Assembly (NCBI RefSeq): GCF_933775445.1
Contig: NC_065877.1
Span: 12,276,001-12,340,000 of the forward strand
DNA from: Argentina anserina
Taxonomy: Eukaryota; Streptophyta; Magnoliopsida; Rosales; Rosaceae
DNA length: 64,000 nt
Direction: 5' to 3'
Shown here: positions 10,457 to 21,304 of the stretch, one piece after another
Position numbering within the stretch: position 1 is the stretch's first letter
Layout of the letters: each line of letters begins with the position of its first letter
Translations under genes and position numbers: made by a program
The notes under the pieces: generated by a model
Seen by the model: the letters and a program-made list of their open reading frames with translations, nothing else
Databases searched by the model: none
What the model was told of the DNA's origin: nothing

Positions 10457-12982
10457 ATGTCCAAGATTAGCGGTTGGTCCGAAGAATTTAGTGCACGCCT
10501 GAAAAGAATTCAGCCTCAAACTCAGTTTGATAACGTTTCCATTGAGTCAGATTCATTTCACGAAGAAAGAGACTTTGGGTTCATTTCGCCATTTCCAGGT
10601 TCATTAAGTTGCAGTCGGCTCAATCCATTGTTCTTTGAGGATCCAGAGTTAGAATTGTTGACAAGTCCGTGTCCTTTGGGCCAATTGAATTTCGATTTAC
10701 CTAATCCAGTGCCCACAGTTCAAAGCCGAACAAAGGAAAACCTAGTTCCAAAACCAGAAATGGCATCGATCAGAGAGCAGAATGGCCAAGTAGAAGGAGC
10801 AATTGGGGGGACATCATCCTCTAACATAGCGTACCTTGTTCCAGAGGAGGGCAAGACGAGTGATTTTGAGTTGAATAGTGGGTTCCTGCATCATTTGCCT
10901 AAGTTCCATGGACTCTTAGGAGATAACCCCAATCAACATCTCACTCTATTCCAGTTTAACTGTGAGACTATGTCCCTTAGAGGAGCAGACATTCAAATTG
11001 TGAAGATGAGAGTGTTTCCTTACTCATTGGAGGATCGTGCTCAAAAGTGGTTGTTTGAGGTATCTGCTGGTAGGATTACTTCATGGACAACAATGGTTAA
11101 TGAGTTTTTGTCGAAGTATTTTCCCTCATCAAGGGTGACACACATCAGGAAGCAGATAACAGGAATCAAGCAAGGACCAGATGAGTCATTCTACAATTAC
11201 TATGAGAGGTTCAAATCTCTTGTAGCATCATGCCCAGCCCATGGGATTAGAGAAGGTATGTTGCTTCAGTATTTCTATGAAGGATTGCTACAAATGGAAA
11301 GAGAGTTCCTTGATTCAGCTGCTGGTGGATCATTTTTGGACAAGAGCAATGTAGTAGCAAAAGATCTTTTGGAGAAGAGAGCTATGAACAACCAACAATT
11401 TGGAACATCTGCTAGTTCTACACGGTAGGTACATGAGACCAACTCGAGTTCAAGCTCTACTCTAGAGGACAAGGTTGATAAGTTGTCCAAGATGAGGAGT
11501 CATTTCATGAAGACTAGTGGAGCTCAAGTTTGTGGAATCTGTACGGATGGGCACCCTACTGATCAGTGTCCTCAAGTTGCTTATAGTAGAGGGTATGAGG
11601 AAGTCAATGCCCTTGGTTATCAAGGAGGTCAGAGGTACAATCCATTTTCGAATACCTACAACCCTGGCCTACGTGATCATCCAAACTTTCGGTGGTCTAA
11701 TAATGAGAATGTACTAAGGCCACAACAGAATGCTATGCAATTTGGGCCTCGTCCGGCTGGTTTGTTTAGGCCACAAGCTCCACTACTCAATGTTCCACCT
11801 CCCAACATGGCTAGTACTCCTAATTATGATGAGATGTTGAAATCTTTAGTTGCTGGACAAAGTCAATTGAATACCGTGACTCAAACTTTGGTGGTGGGTC
11901 AACAAGTGAATAGCAAGGACATTGCGGAGCTAAAAACGCATATGGGCCAGGTAGTAGACTTCATGGGCCGTTTTTCTGAGCAAGAAAAGTTGTCAAGTGG
12001 TGTCATACCTAACCCAAAGAATGAGCAAGCCCAAGCTATCATGACAAGGAATGGGCTCGAGCTAAAGGAGCAGCCTAGTATTTCTAGGAAGGCCCAAACA
12101 GCCCATGTTCTTGAGGAGGGTGACGAGATGGCTATGATGAATGTCTTGGAGAAAGATCCAGCTACCTCCAAGAAGGAGAGTGTGCTGATCCATGAAACAC
12201 ACAAAGGTACAAATGCTAACTCAAATGAATTAGTTAAAACTAATCCTATTTCGTATATACCTTTCCCTTCTAGGTTTGCAAAGAGCAAGAAGGGTAAATC
12301 TAATGAGAAGGTGTTAGAGGTCTTTAGGAAGGTGCAAGTTAACCTTCCATTGTTAGAGTGTATCAAGCAGATCCCTAAATATGCGAAATTTCTTAAGGAA
12401 CTTTGCACTTCAAGAAGAAAAATTAGGGAAAAAAAAGTAGTGAAGATGAATGAGACAGTTTCAGCTGTCATACAAAGGAAGCTACCCCCTAAGATGAAGG
12501 ATCCGGGAGGTTTCTCTGTCCCATGTAAAATCGGTAACACATTATTTGATAATGTTATGCTTGATCTAGGTACTTCGATAAATGTCATGCCATATAATGT
12601 TTATCAATCACTAGGATTAGGACATTTGAAGAATGATAATGTGATTATCCAATTAGCAGATCGATCTAACAAGTACCCTAAGAGGTATGTTGAGGATGTC
12701 CTTGTGCAGGTCAGACACTTGATTTTTCCTGCAGATTTCTATGTAATAGACATGGAGGTATCACCCTTGGAGATAACTCCACTACTTTTGGGGAGACCGT
12801 TCATGAGAACTGTAAGGACATGCATCGATGTTGCAAATGGGAGTTTGACGATGGAGTTTGATGGAAATGTTATCAGCTTCAACATTTTTGAGGTAATGAA
12901 GTACCCAGTTTCTGACATTAACTCGTGTTTTTCTGTGGATGATTCTATTGCAAAGGTTATGTCAGAGACATTGGAAGCATAG
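10457..12982 (+). pseudogene. gag-pro: Athila gag and protease part of the polyprotein
   Basis: Begins MSKISGWSEE. The Retrotrans_gag domain covers about residues 145-310 (landmarks AQKWLFEV, FYNYYERFKSLV, LLQYFYEGL). A zinc knuckle CGICTDGHPTDQC (CX2CX3HX4C) lies at 11531-11569 and should bind RNA. An aspartic protease with LDLGTS at about 12559-12576 follows, and the domain ends with a PLLLGRPF strand. In-frame TAG codons at 11426-11428 and 12980-12982 break the frame; there is no frameshift, and the next segment continues in the same frame. An intact product would form the capsid and process the polyprotein. Confidence 0.85.
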
Positions 12983-12991
12983 CAATTAGCT

Positions 12992-15900
12992 ATGGAGCAA
13001 GGGGCCGAATTTAACAAGCATGGGGACCGTGTCCCAAGAGAGGAGTGGGCTGACTTTGAGCCCAAAATTTTTGAAATAGTGAATGAGCTTGAAGCTCAAC
13101 CATACAAAAGGTATCCCTCTTTCTTGTCAATTCCCATTTCCACTAATAAATTGTTACAATCTGTGGTACAAGCCCCAAAGTTAGATTTGAAGGAGCTTCC
13201 AAATCATTTGAAGTATGTGTACCTTGGAAAGAATGATACTCTACCAGTTATTGTGTCATCAACACTGAGTAAGCAGCAAGAAACTAGATTAATTGATGTG
13301 CTTAAGAGGAACAATACCGCTATTGGATGGACTTTGGCGGATATCAAGGGGATCAGCCCTCCAACTTGTGTTCATAGGATACTTTTGGAGGATGGCGCCA
13401 AGCCTACACGTGATGCTCAGAGGAGATTGCACCCACCAATGATGAAAATCGTGAAAGATGAGGTGATCAAGCTGCTTGATTGTGGAGTGATCTATCATAT
13501 CTCGGACAGTCGGTGGATTTCACCAGTGCAAATTGTGCCTAAGAAGAATGGGATGACTGTTGTGAAAAATGAGGCGAATGAGTTGGTACCCCAGAGGTTG
13601 GTGACCGGTCATAGGATGTGCATTGATTATAGGAAGTTGAATGCTACAACACACAAGGATCACATTCCTTTGTCGTTCATAGACCAGATGTTGGAGAGAT
13701 TAGCTGGACACGAGTTCTATTGTTTTCTAGATGGGTGCAGTGGGTACAACCAGATATGCATTCATCCGGAGGATCAAGAGAAGACAACATTTACATGTCC
13801 ATTTGGCACTTTTGCCTATCGACGCATGCCTTTTGGTTTGTGCAATGCACCATGTACATTTCAACGATGTATGCTTGTTATTTTCTCTGACTTTATCGAA
13901 AATATCATTGAGGTCTTTATGGATGATTTTAGTGTTTATGGTAAAGACTTTGATGCTTGTTTAGAGAACTTAGAGTTAATCTTGAGAAGGTGTGTAGAAA
14001 CTAACCTAGTTCTTAATTGTGAAAAATGTCATTTCATGGTGAATCAAGGGATAGTTTTGGGACATATTATATCTGCTAAGGGTATTGAGATAGACAAGGC
14101 TAAGGTTGATATTGTGCATCACTTACCCTCTCTCACAACAGTGAGAGAGGTTCGTTCTTTTCTTGCTCATGCAGGATTTTATAGGAGATTCATCAAGGAT
14201 TTTTCCATGGTGGCGAGACCTATGTGTACCCTATTGCAAAAGGAGGTGTCGTTCATATAGGATGATGCATGTGAGAAAGCATTTGTGAAATTGAAAGAGT
14301 TATTGACTAGTGCACCCATCATTTGTCCTCTGCATTGGAACCTGCCCTTCGAATTGATGTGCGATGCTTCAGACTATGCAATTGGAGCAGTGTTGGGCCA
14401 AAGAAGAGAAAAGAAGCCTGCAGTGATTTACTATGCGTCTAGGACTCTTAATGAGGCCCAGATAAATTACTCGACTACTAAAAATGAGCTTTTGGCTGTA
14501 ATCTTTACTTTAGAAAAATTTCGATCATATCTTTTGCATTCTAAGGTTATTGTGTATTCTCACCATGCAGCCTTAGGATATTTGATGACTAAAAAATATG
14601 CTAAGCCCAGGTTGATCCGGTGGATACTATTGATTCAAGAATTTGACCTTGAGATTCAAGATAAGAAGGGAAGTGGGAATGTGGTGGCTGATCATTTGAG
14701 TAGGATCGTGCGAGATGAGGAAAGAGAGCCACTACGTGAGACTTTCCCATATGAGCAACTCTTTGGGATGGAGGTAAGTGTGCCTTGGTATGCAGACATT
14801 GTCAATTATTTAGTTACTAAGACTTTTCCTAGTACACTTTCGCATGCTAATAAGGCTAAATTGAAGAAAATGGCTAGACATTATATGTGGGATGAACCGT
14901 ATTTATGGAAACAATGTAGTGATCAAGTCATTAGGATATGTGTCCCAGAAAATGAGCATAGGTCAATTCTTAACTTTTGTCATAATGAGGCATGTGGAGG
15001 TCATTTTGGGCCTCGTAGAACAGTTTTGAAGGTGTTTGAATGTGGATTTTATTGGCCTACTATTTTCAAAGATGCATACATGTTTTGTGTTTCTTGTGAT
15101 AGGTGTCAACGGACAGGTAAGATTGGTCCAAGAGATCAAATGCCCCTTACTCCTATCATTAATGTCGAAATTTTTGATGTATGGGGTATAGATTTCATGG
15201 GTCCATTTCCTTCATCTAGAGGATTCTTGTATATCTTATTGGCTGTTGATTATGTGTCAAAGTGGGTGGAGGCAAATGCCACCAAGACTAATGATTCAAA
15301 AGTGGTTGCAGGTTTCTTGAGAACTAACATATTTTGCAGGTTTGGAGTACCACTTGTTTTGATAAGTGATGGAGGTTCTCATTTCTGCAACCAGATAATT
15401 GAGGCATTGCTCAAGAAGTATGGAGTAACCCACAAAGTTTCGACACCATATCATCCTCAGACAAGTGGCATGACAGAAGTGTCCAACAGAGAAATCAAGG
15501 GAATTCTGGAGAAAACTGTAGGTCCAACATGGAAGGATTAGAGTGATCGGTTGGATGATGCATTATGGGCCTACATGACTGCGTACAAGACGCCTATTGG
15601 GATGTCACCATTCAGATTGGTGTATGGGAAGACATGTTACCTTCTAATGGAGTTAGAGCACAGAGCATGGTGGGCGGTGAAGAAGTTCAACATGAGCGTG
15701 GATGAAGCAGGTCTACATCGAAAGTTGCAGCTCAATGTGCTTGAGGAGATTAGGAATGAGGTTTACGATGCTTCGTGGATTTACAAGGAGAAAACTCGTG
15801 CTTACCATGACAAAATAATTAGAGGAAAGAAGTTCCAAGTGGGCCAGAAAGTTCTATTATTCCATTTGAGGCTTATGTTGTTTCCAGGGAAACTTCGTTC

Positions 15901-16081
15901 GCGTTGGGTTGGCCCATTTGTTGTTACTAACGTGTTTTCTCATGGTGCAGTTGAGATTAAAAGTGATACAACATGGAAGACATTCAAGGTGAATGGGCAT
16001 CGACTTAAGCCCTACTATGAGCCATTTGATGAACACACGTATGATGAGACAATTGTGAGAGATGCGCCTAACGGAGAATGA
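12992..16081 (+). pseudogene. pol: Athila reverse transcriptase, RNase H and integrase part
   Basis: The frame continues from the upstream segment. RT: RMCIDYRKLNA, FLDGCSGYNQI and the catalytic FMDD at 13916-13927. RNase [15 protein letters not shown] and TTKNELLAV are present, but the site normally reading YTDHAAL is YSHHAAL, so a catalytic Asp is His. Integrase: HFGPRRT zinc region, D in GIDFMGPF, D in SDGGSHF and E in [10 protein letters not shown], with a C-terminal tail ending at 16081 (TGA). TAG codons at 14258-14260 ([10 protein letters not shown]) and 15539-15541 (WKD*SDRLDDA) stand where relatives have Trp. The pieces lie in one frame. Confidence 0.9.
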
Positions 16082-17823
16082 ACATAAGAGAGTCTAGGCT
16101 GAGAGACTATAAAACTCAAGCGCTGCATGGGAGGCAACCCATTTCAACCGTATATGTGGAGGAGTCGTCTACGAGAGTTTAAATTTTCTAATCCCTTCAC
16201 TCTTATGGTTGAATTGTATATGTGTTGATATGTGATCTTATTCTATGCTTGTGAATTACATTCTTACTATTTAGCTTACATTGAAGACAATATAATTTTC
16301 GAAGTGTGGGGTAGAGTTGCAAGTTCATTGATTGTTTGTGTCATGATATAAAAATAATAATCCAAAAAAATGAATTAGAAAAAATTATTGCTTTATTGAG
16401 TCTTAGGATGCCCCTAAAGTCTAGGATGATTATGTTTCTAAAATACATAGATGATGGTTTTGTATTTCATACGAATTGAATTATAAGTTTCATTGATGAT
16501 TTGGATTTGGTATGAACATGTGAGATTTGGATTGATTGATTATGACATACATGTTTTGGTCAGTTTAAAGTGCATAACAACCTGTGAGTTTTTGAGCCTA
16601 TATGTAATTTTTTTTTTCATGAGATGTAATTTGAAATTTTGTAGTTATTCATGAACATCACTATTCTTTGCATATTCAATAACTATGTGTCATAGCTTTT
16701 AATGGACTCTAGAATTTACTAGAACTCACTTTTGTGATTGTTGAAACTTTTAAGTCATAAAATGCTCTGATTTTGAAAATGATTTATGGATCATTTCTAG
16801 GAATACCACCACTTTAGCCAAACAATCATGTATCCCTATATGTGCCATGTTTGGGGACCCCTTAGTTGAATCACATTTGAACCTACATTGAGCATTTTCT
16901 TCATCACCTATGTTATCTCCATGCTTAGTATAGTTACATCTACCTTGTCCTATAGACTTGGCAGAATTCTTATTGAGATGATGTTGTGATGATGCATGAA
17001 ATAAGTGTGGGGTGGAAGACATTTGAAAAAAAAAATCAACAAGCTTTTAAGCAAGTATTGCCGAAAAAAAAAAAAAAGAATGATGAACTCGGCAAGAAAA
17101 GAAAAAAAGTTATGTTATCTTCCATTTGTGATTTGGAGTTGAGTTGTAATTGAAGGTCTAAAATTTTTTACTTGACCTTTGTTCATGTTCACTTTGTGGT
17201 TAGAATGATGATTCTGCCCAACTTGTTATATTCGGCCCCTGATGGTGTGTGGTGTCATGAGGATGATGTTTACTCTGCTAAGTCTATAGGATTACTTTTG
17301 TAATTCCTTGATATTCCATGCCTTTAGCTACGCCTAAATATTTACCTTATTTAATGATCCTAATGACTCTTAAAATGAGCAAATCTTGGTTTGTGGAAAT
17401 GATCACAATAGTTAAGCATATGGTTTTGGTCCATTTGTGCACTTAGTTGTTAAATGAGGTTTTCCTATGTTATTCACAAAGTGCTTTCATTTGTTGAAAT
17501 ATGCAAGTCATTTGATGTCTTAATATCCTTTCTCTTGCATATACTTGTGTTTGAATGATAACCATGAATCTGAGTGAAAAGAAGAGAGTATGCCTTGTGA
17601 GGAGGATTGGATTGACTAAACATTTTAAATGCTTATTGTCTCGTATCTGACTTATTCATACTATGAAGCATGTTTATGAAACTTATAATTTATGTGCTTA
17701 TATTCAAATGCTTAAACTTGAAAACTATGTGTTTTGAGATTCTGAGGGAATCATTTAGGGGCAATAGTGTCTTATTTAGTTTTATTTTGCTAATGGACTA
17801 GCAAAAGCCAAGTGTGGGGTAGT
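16082..17823 (+). other. 3' non-coding region of the Athila element
   Basis: No envelope-like frame is visible, although many Athila elements have one here. Just after the stop, aagcgctgcatgggaggcaa (about 16119-16138) matches a motif I recall as conserved after pol in Athila elements. An agtgtgggg word occurs three times, at 16301-16314, 17003-17015 and directly before the LTR at 17810-17823. Confidence 0.65.
17810..17823 (+). other. Polypurine-like tract of the Athila element
   Basis: aagtgtggggtagt immediately precedes the 3' LTR start tgataggagc. Position and purine richness fit the plus-strand primer, although it contains T residues. Confidence 0.6.
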
Positions 17824-18626
17824 TGATAGGAGCACTTTGTGCGACGTTCTTAACATGTTTTTACCTCAATTTGTACTTTGCTTAACCCTTATTGTTGTAC
17901 TATTGAGTCATTGATTCGTAATAAGAGTCTTGGGCGGTATTGGATGCATTTTTGTGCTTACATGAGTTTAAAACGCATAATTGGTCTAGAGTCCTAGTTT
18001 GACTAGGAATCCTTGTTAGGTTTTGAAACTAATTATCTCTTACTTATGATTTTATTTTCTTATTTTGAGATTTGATTGAAGAGATAATTAAAGAAAAAAA
18101 GATGGAGCCATGTCATGCAACAATTAAATAGAAGATGATCATTAAAGGCATTTCATGTTTTAGGAATTAAAGTATGACATGTTTTAGGGAACAAAACATG
18201 ACATGATTTAAGGGATTAAAGCATTGCATTATAATATAAGGAAAGATGCAACTACCATCATTCTTTTCTCTATATATACATGGCTTCATCTCTCAAATAA
18301 AATCACTTCTCCTTTGCATTCAAGAGCCAAAACTCTACCAAAATACTACCTCAAACATCCTTCACCAAAACAACAATACATTCTCCCCCATATACAAATT
18401 CCATCTCCACCGAAATCATCATTGAAGACACACCTCCAAGGTTCCTACAACGTGTAATTCTCGCAACTCATCTCCACGGTTTTGTTCGTTTTTAATTTTT
18501 TTTACAATACTTTGTCTATAAAAATTGTAGTATGATGTTTGTGTGGGATTATTGTGTTGTATTAAGAATCAAAATTTTCAGATTGTTTTATTAGATTTTT
18601 GGATCTTTGCCGAATTGATAGTTTTG
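17824..18626 (+). repeat. Truncated 3' LTR of the Athila element
   Basis: Matches 7701 to about 8510 with few substitutions and small indels, including a loss in the region around 18147. Homology stops at about 18626 (agttttgc), and the remaining about 715 bases of the LTR are missing. Copia leader sequence follows at once. Confidence 0.9.
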
Positions 18627-19285
18627 CATCTCCTCGCCGGCGCACCTCCTGCTCACCGCCGCATCGCAGCCCCTGCTCCCAGCCACGTACACAGCCCCTG
18701 CAGCTCCCCCTGCCGCTCTGCACGTAGCCCCGCACGCAGCACCCGCAGCCCTGCACGCGACGCAGCCCCGCAGGGTCTCCTCCGCATTCGCTCCGCAAAA
18801 ACATCTTTTTGCCCCGCAAGTCCCCGCATCAAAACATTCAAAATTGCTCCTCCCGCATATTCACGCAAGAAACGCGAAATTCACAAGCAAGGACTTCACT
18901 CAAGAGAAGCTACTCCCGTATACTACAAACCTTCAAAGGTAAATTTTTCATAAACGTTCCCGCTTTTGAACGTATATATATATTATATCGGGCGCTATTA
19001 GCCTTCTTCTTGTCTTAATTCCGGCATTTCTTATAACGACGATGAGACTATCGAGGGATGGGTTTCCCCTCTTGGTCGATATTTTCTGTGTGACGGTCCA
19101 GGGGGAGTCACGATTGTTTTGAAAGAGAAGTTAATCGATTTTCGTGTGGTCGCCTGAGTGCACCGCTGTTTTTGGGTGCGATCATGAGTATCGCCATTTG
19201 CATCGATTTTTCTTGTGACCATATACGTCACCCCTTCTAATTCCTATTATACTTGAATCTAATCGATTCCGTATTTGTTTTGTAG
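18627..19285 (+). other. GC-rich untranslated leader of the first copia element
   Basis: 18630-18790 is built from repeated cagcccctgc and cacgcagc words. 18790-18940 and 18980-19200 match the second copy (63130-63250 and 63670-63890), including cgggcgctattagcctt and gtaccctcttggtcg-like stretches. No protein is supported. The sequence before the gag ATG reads ttttgtagatgtc. Confidence 0.75.
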
Positions 19286-20352
19286 ATGTCATCGCCATCT
19301 CGACCGGAATTTGGCCTTCTTGACCTAGAAGGAAAGGAATACCACCGTTGGGTTTCCGACATGGAGCTCGCTTTCGAGAGCCGAGGGATCGAAGGCATAT
19401 TTGCTGACCCTCTTGCTGATTTCCCACCCATGGCTCAAACTCAGACTCTCATCTTCATGAGACGTCACATCCATGCAACTCTCAAGAGGCAATACTTGAA
19501 CATAAAAGATCCTAAAGAATTATGGGACAAACTACGCTTGCGGTACAACAACGTTCATGATAAGCTTCTTCCTGAATTGACCGTTAGATGGGATAACATC
19601 CGTCTATTGGACTATAAGAGAGTGGATGATTTCAATCAGGATATGCTATGCTTGCAATCCGATCTTGGCACCGTTGGTGTCATCAAGACCGACCTAGATC
19701 TTCTCAATAAGACATTGAACACGTTTCCAATCAACTATGAGGTTCAAGCTCATACGTATCGCACTCATGTAGAGGAAGGGAAGATCCGGTCTTTCGCCGA
19801 CTTAATGGCGCTCTTGGCTAAGAAGGAGAGACATTCTGAGATCCTCCTCAACAGCGACAATAGACCTGTTGGCACTAAAAGAATTTCTACGCCACAGTCT
19901 AACTATGGGAAAGCTCATAAACAAAAGAATCAATCAAGGAACGCTCCATACCAGCACCAAAACAACAACTCTCGTGGTGGGAGGCAACAAGGCCGGTCTC
20001 GGCCTCGATCCAATACTTGGACCCGTGATGGTGGCGGCGCCGCACCCTCTGAGGAGGCCGTCCCCGTCCCAAAATTCAAGGAGGCCGTGCGCCTCCTCAT
20101 GCCTCCACTTCCGGTAATGGCAAGTTTCCATGCTTCAAATGTGGCTCCTTTAAGCACTTTAATCGCGATTGTCGCGCTAGCAAAGATATGATCAAGGCTT
20201 ACTCCGCCTACAAGAAGTTTCTACAACCCGAATCGAATCATGTGGATGAGGACCATGAGATCGAGACTCACCATATCTCCATGCAGTCCGAGCCCCTTGC
20301 CTCTAAGGCTAGGCCTCCGGCCGCTACCATGGACACTCCCGACTTTGACTAG
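19286..20352 (+). pseudogene. gag: Copia gag with frameshift before the zinc knuckle
   Basis: The N-terminal frame starts MSSPSRPEFGLLDLEGKEYH and carries the copia Gag domain (UBN2 type): HATLKRQYLNI, ELWDKLRLRY and LNTFPINYEVQ. A basic N/Q-rich stretch follows. The zinc knuckle C-F-K-C-x4-H-x4-C (20131-20172) lies in a different frame, so there is an indel between about 20040 and 20110, inside a GC-rich insert. After the knuckle the frame runs on to a natural-looking end, TMDTPDFD and TAG at 20350-20352. An intact protein would build the virus-like particle and bind element RNA. Confidence 0.85.
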
Positions 20353-21304
20353 TCGTTTTAGCTTATTTAGCTTTATGATTCAAGTATTATTATGGCCGAC
20401 CGCCATTGTTATATTCATTGACTTTGTAATAGTCTTTTGATTTTGGAATTAGAAGTTCATGCGTGATGTATTAAAGATTGACATTCAATAAAATTTCTCA
20501 TTCTCTTGCTTACATGACGATCTCTTTGAGAATTTTATTTACCTTATACTTAGCATGATGATCAACGTGTGCAACTCACGTGGTTTTTAAATTAGACGCT
20601 TTTGGGTTACATGGGACCCCAATAGCACTACATTGTGAATTTGGAACTTAAAATTTGGAAAACGAACCTCGGAACGTCAAAAAACGACGTCGTTTTGCCC
20701 TTGGCCGGACCCGGTTACTGTTCAACGTTTCTGGCACGTTTTACCGACATATTCGCCACTTTTCGGCCAAATCCCGGTGTTTCAAGCACCGCCACCCGGT
20801 TCCTGCCGGCGTCCCCTGTCGGACCTGAAGTTCCGGCCTCCATACTGGCCAATTCCTGCAGCCGCCGGCCGGTTTTCCGGCAATCGGTGCCACCGGTTTT
20901 CCGACGATTTTTTCGTCGTTTCTCGTCATTTTTCCGGCATATTTCAGCAGTCCCTGCTGCCATGTTTTCCTCGTCCAAAATTCACCCGGTTTTGAGTCCT
21001 CATGACATGGTTTTCCGGTTTGTTTTCTGGTTTTCTCCAAGTCTGTTATATGCACTCACCGGCACTCTTTGTGTGTGTATCCACACTATTTTTGGATGGT
21101 TTCTACCACCCTAGTTTACTGTTTGGTATTTCACTGCTTCAATACCATGATTTCCAACTCTTTAGTTGAAGAATGTAGTACTATTGGCATGTGATACATT
21201 CGATGGGATCGCACTTTGTTCCGATTCCCTTTCTTACAAAATCCTACGGCGTATTGTATAGAATTGTTCCCGTGTCGCTGACTCTCTTAATTGTCATTTT
21301 GTAG
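20353..21304 (+). other. Non-coding spacer between copia gag and pol
   Basis: About 950 bp separates gag and pol, which are continuous in most copia elements. 20640-21115 is GC-rich. It includes a perfect 16-bp palindrome aaaacgacgtcgtttt (20681-20696) and repeated ttttccgg words. It ends ttttgtagatgtc, the same 13 bases that precede and begin gag at about 19280-19290. No conserved domain is visible. Confidence 0.6.

Larger units (their letters stand above)
7701..18626 (+). mobile_element. Athila-lineage Ty3/gypsy LTR retrotransposon, 3' truncated
   Basis: Layout: 5' LTR 7701-9225, tRNA-Asp-type primer site 9229-9246, leader, one gag-PR-RT-RH-INT frame 10457-16081, a 1.7 kb 3' non-coding part, a polypurine-like tract, and a 3' LTR cut off at 18626. 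Domain order (integrase after RT/RNase H) marks Ty3/gypsy. The primer site, the FMDD RT, the D-L-G-T protease and the long 3' non-coding region point to the Athila branch, though I see no envelope-like frame. It cannot be autonomous: four stop codons, an altered RNase H residue and an incomplete 3' LTR. The first 220 bases of the LTRs differ at about eight positions by eye. Confidence 0.9.

Noticed and set aside
11899..12588. Long minus-strand open frame of 229 codons
   Set aside because: It is antisense to the Athila gag-protease coding frame, which carries the real motifs.
18543..18953. 136-codon frame across the Athila-copia junction
   Set aside because: It spans a chimeric junction and a GC-rich non-coding leader. 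Open frames on the opposite strand show the same composition effect.
20635..21114. 159-codon plus-strand frame in the copia spacer
   Set aside because: Open because of high GC content. It is rich in Pro, Ser and Phe with no domain and is not continuous with gag or pol.
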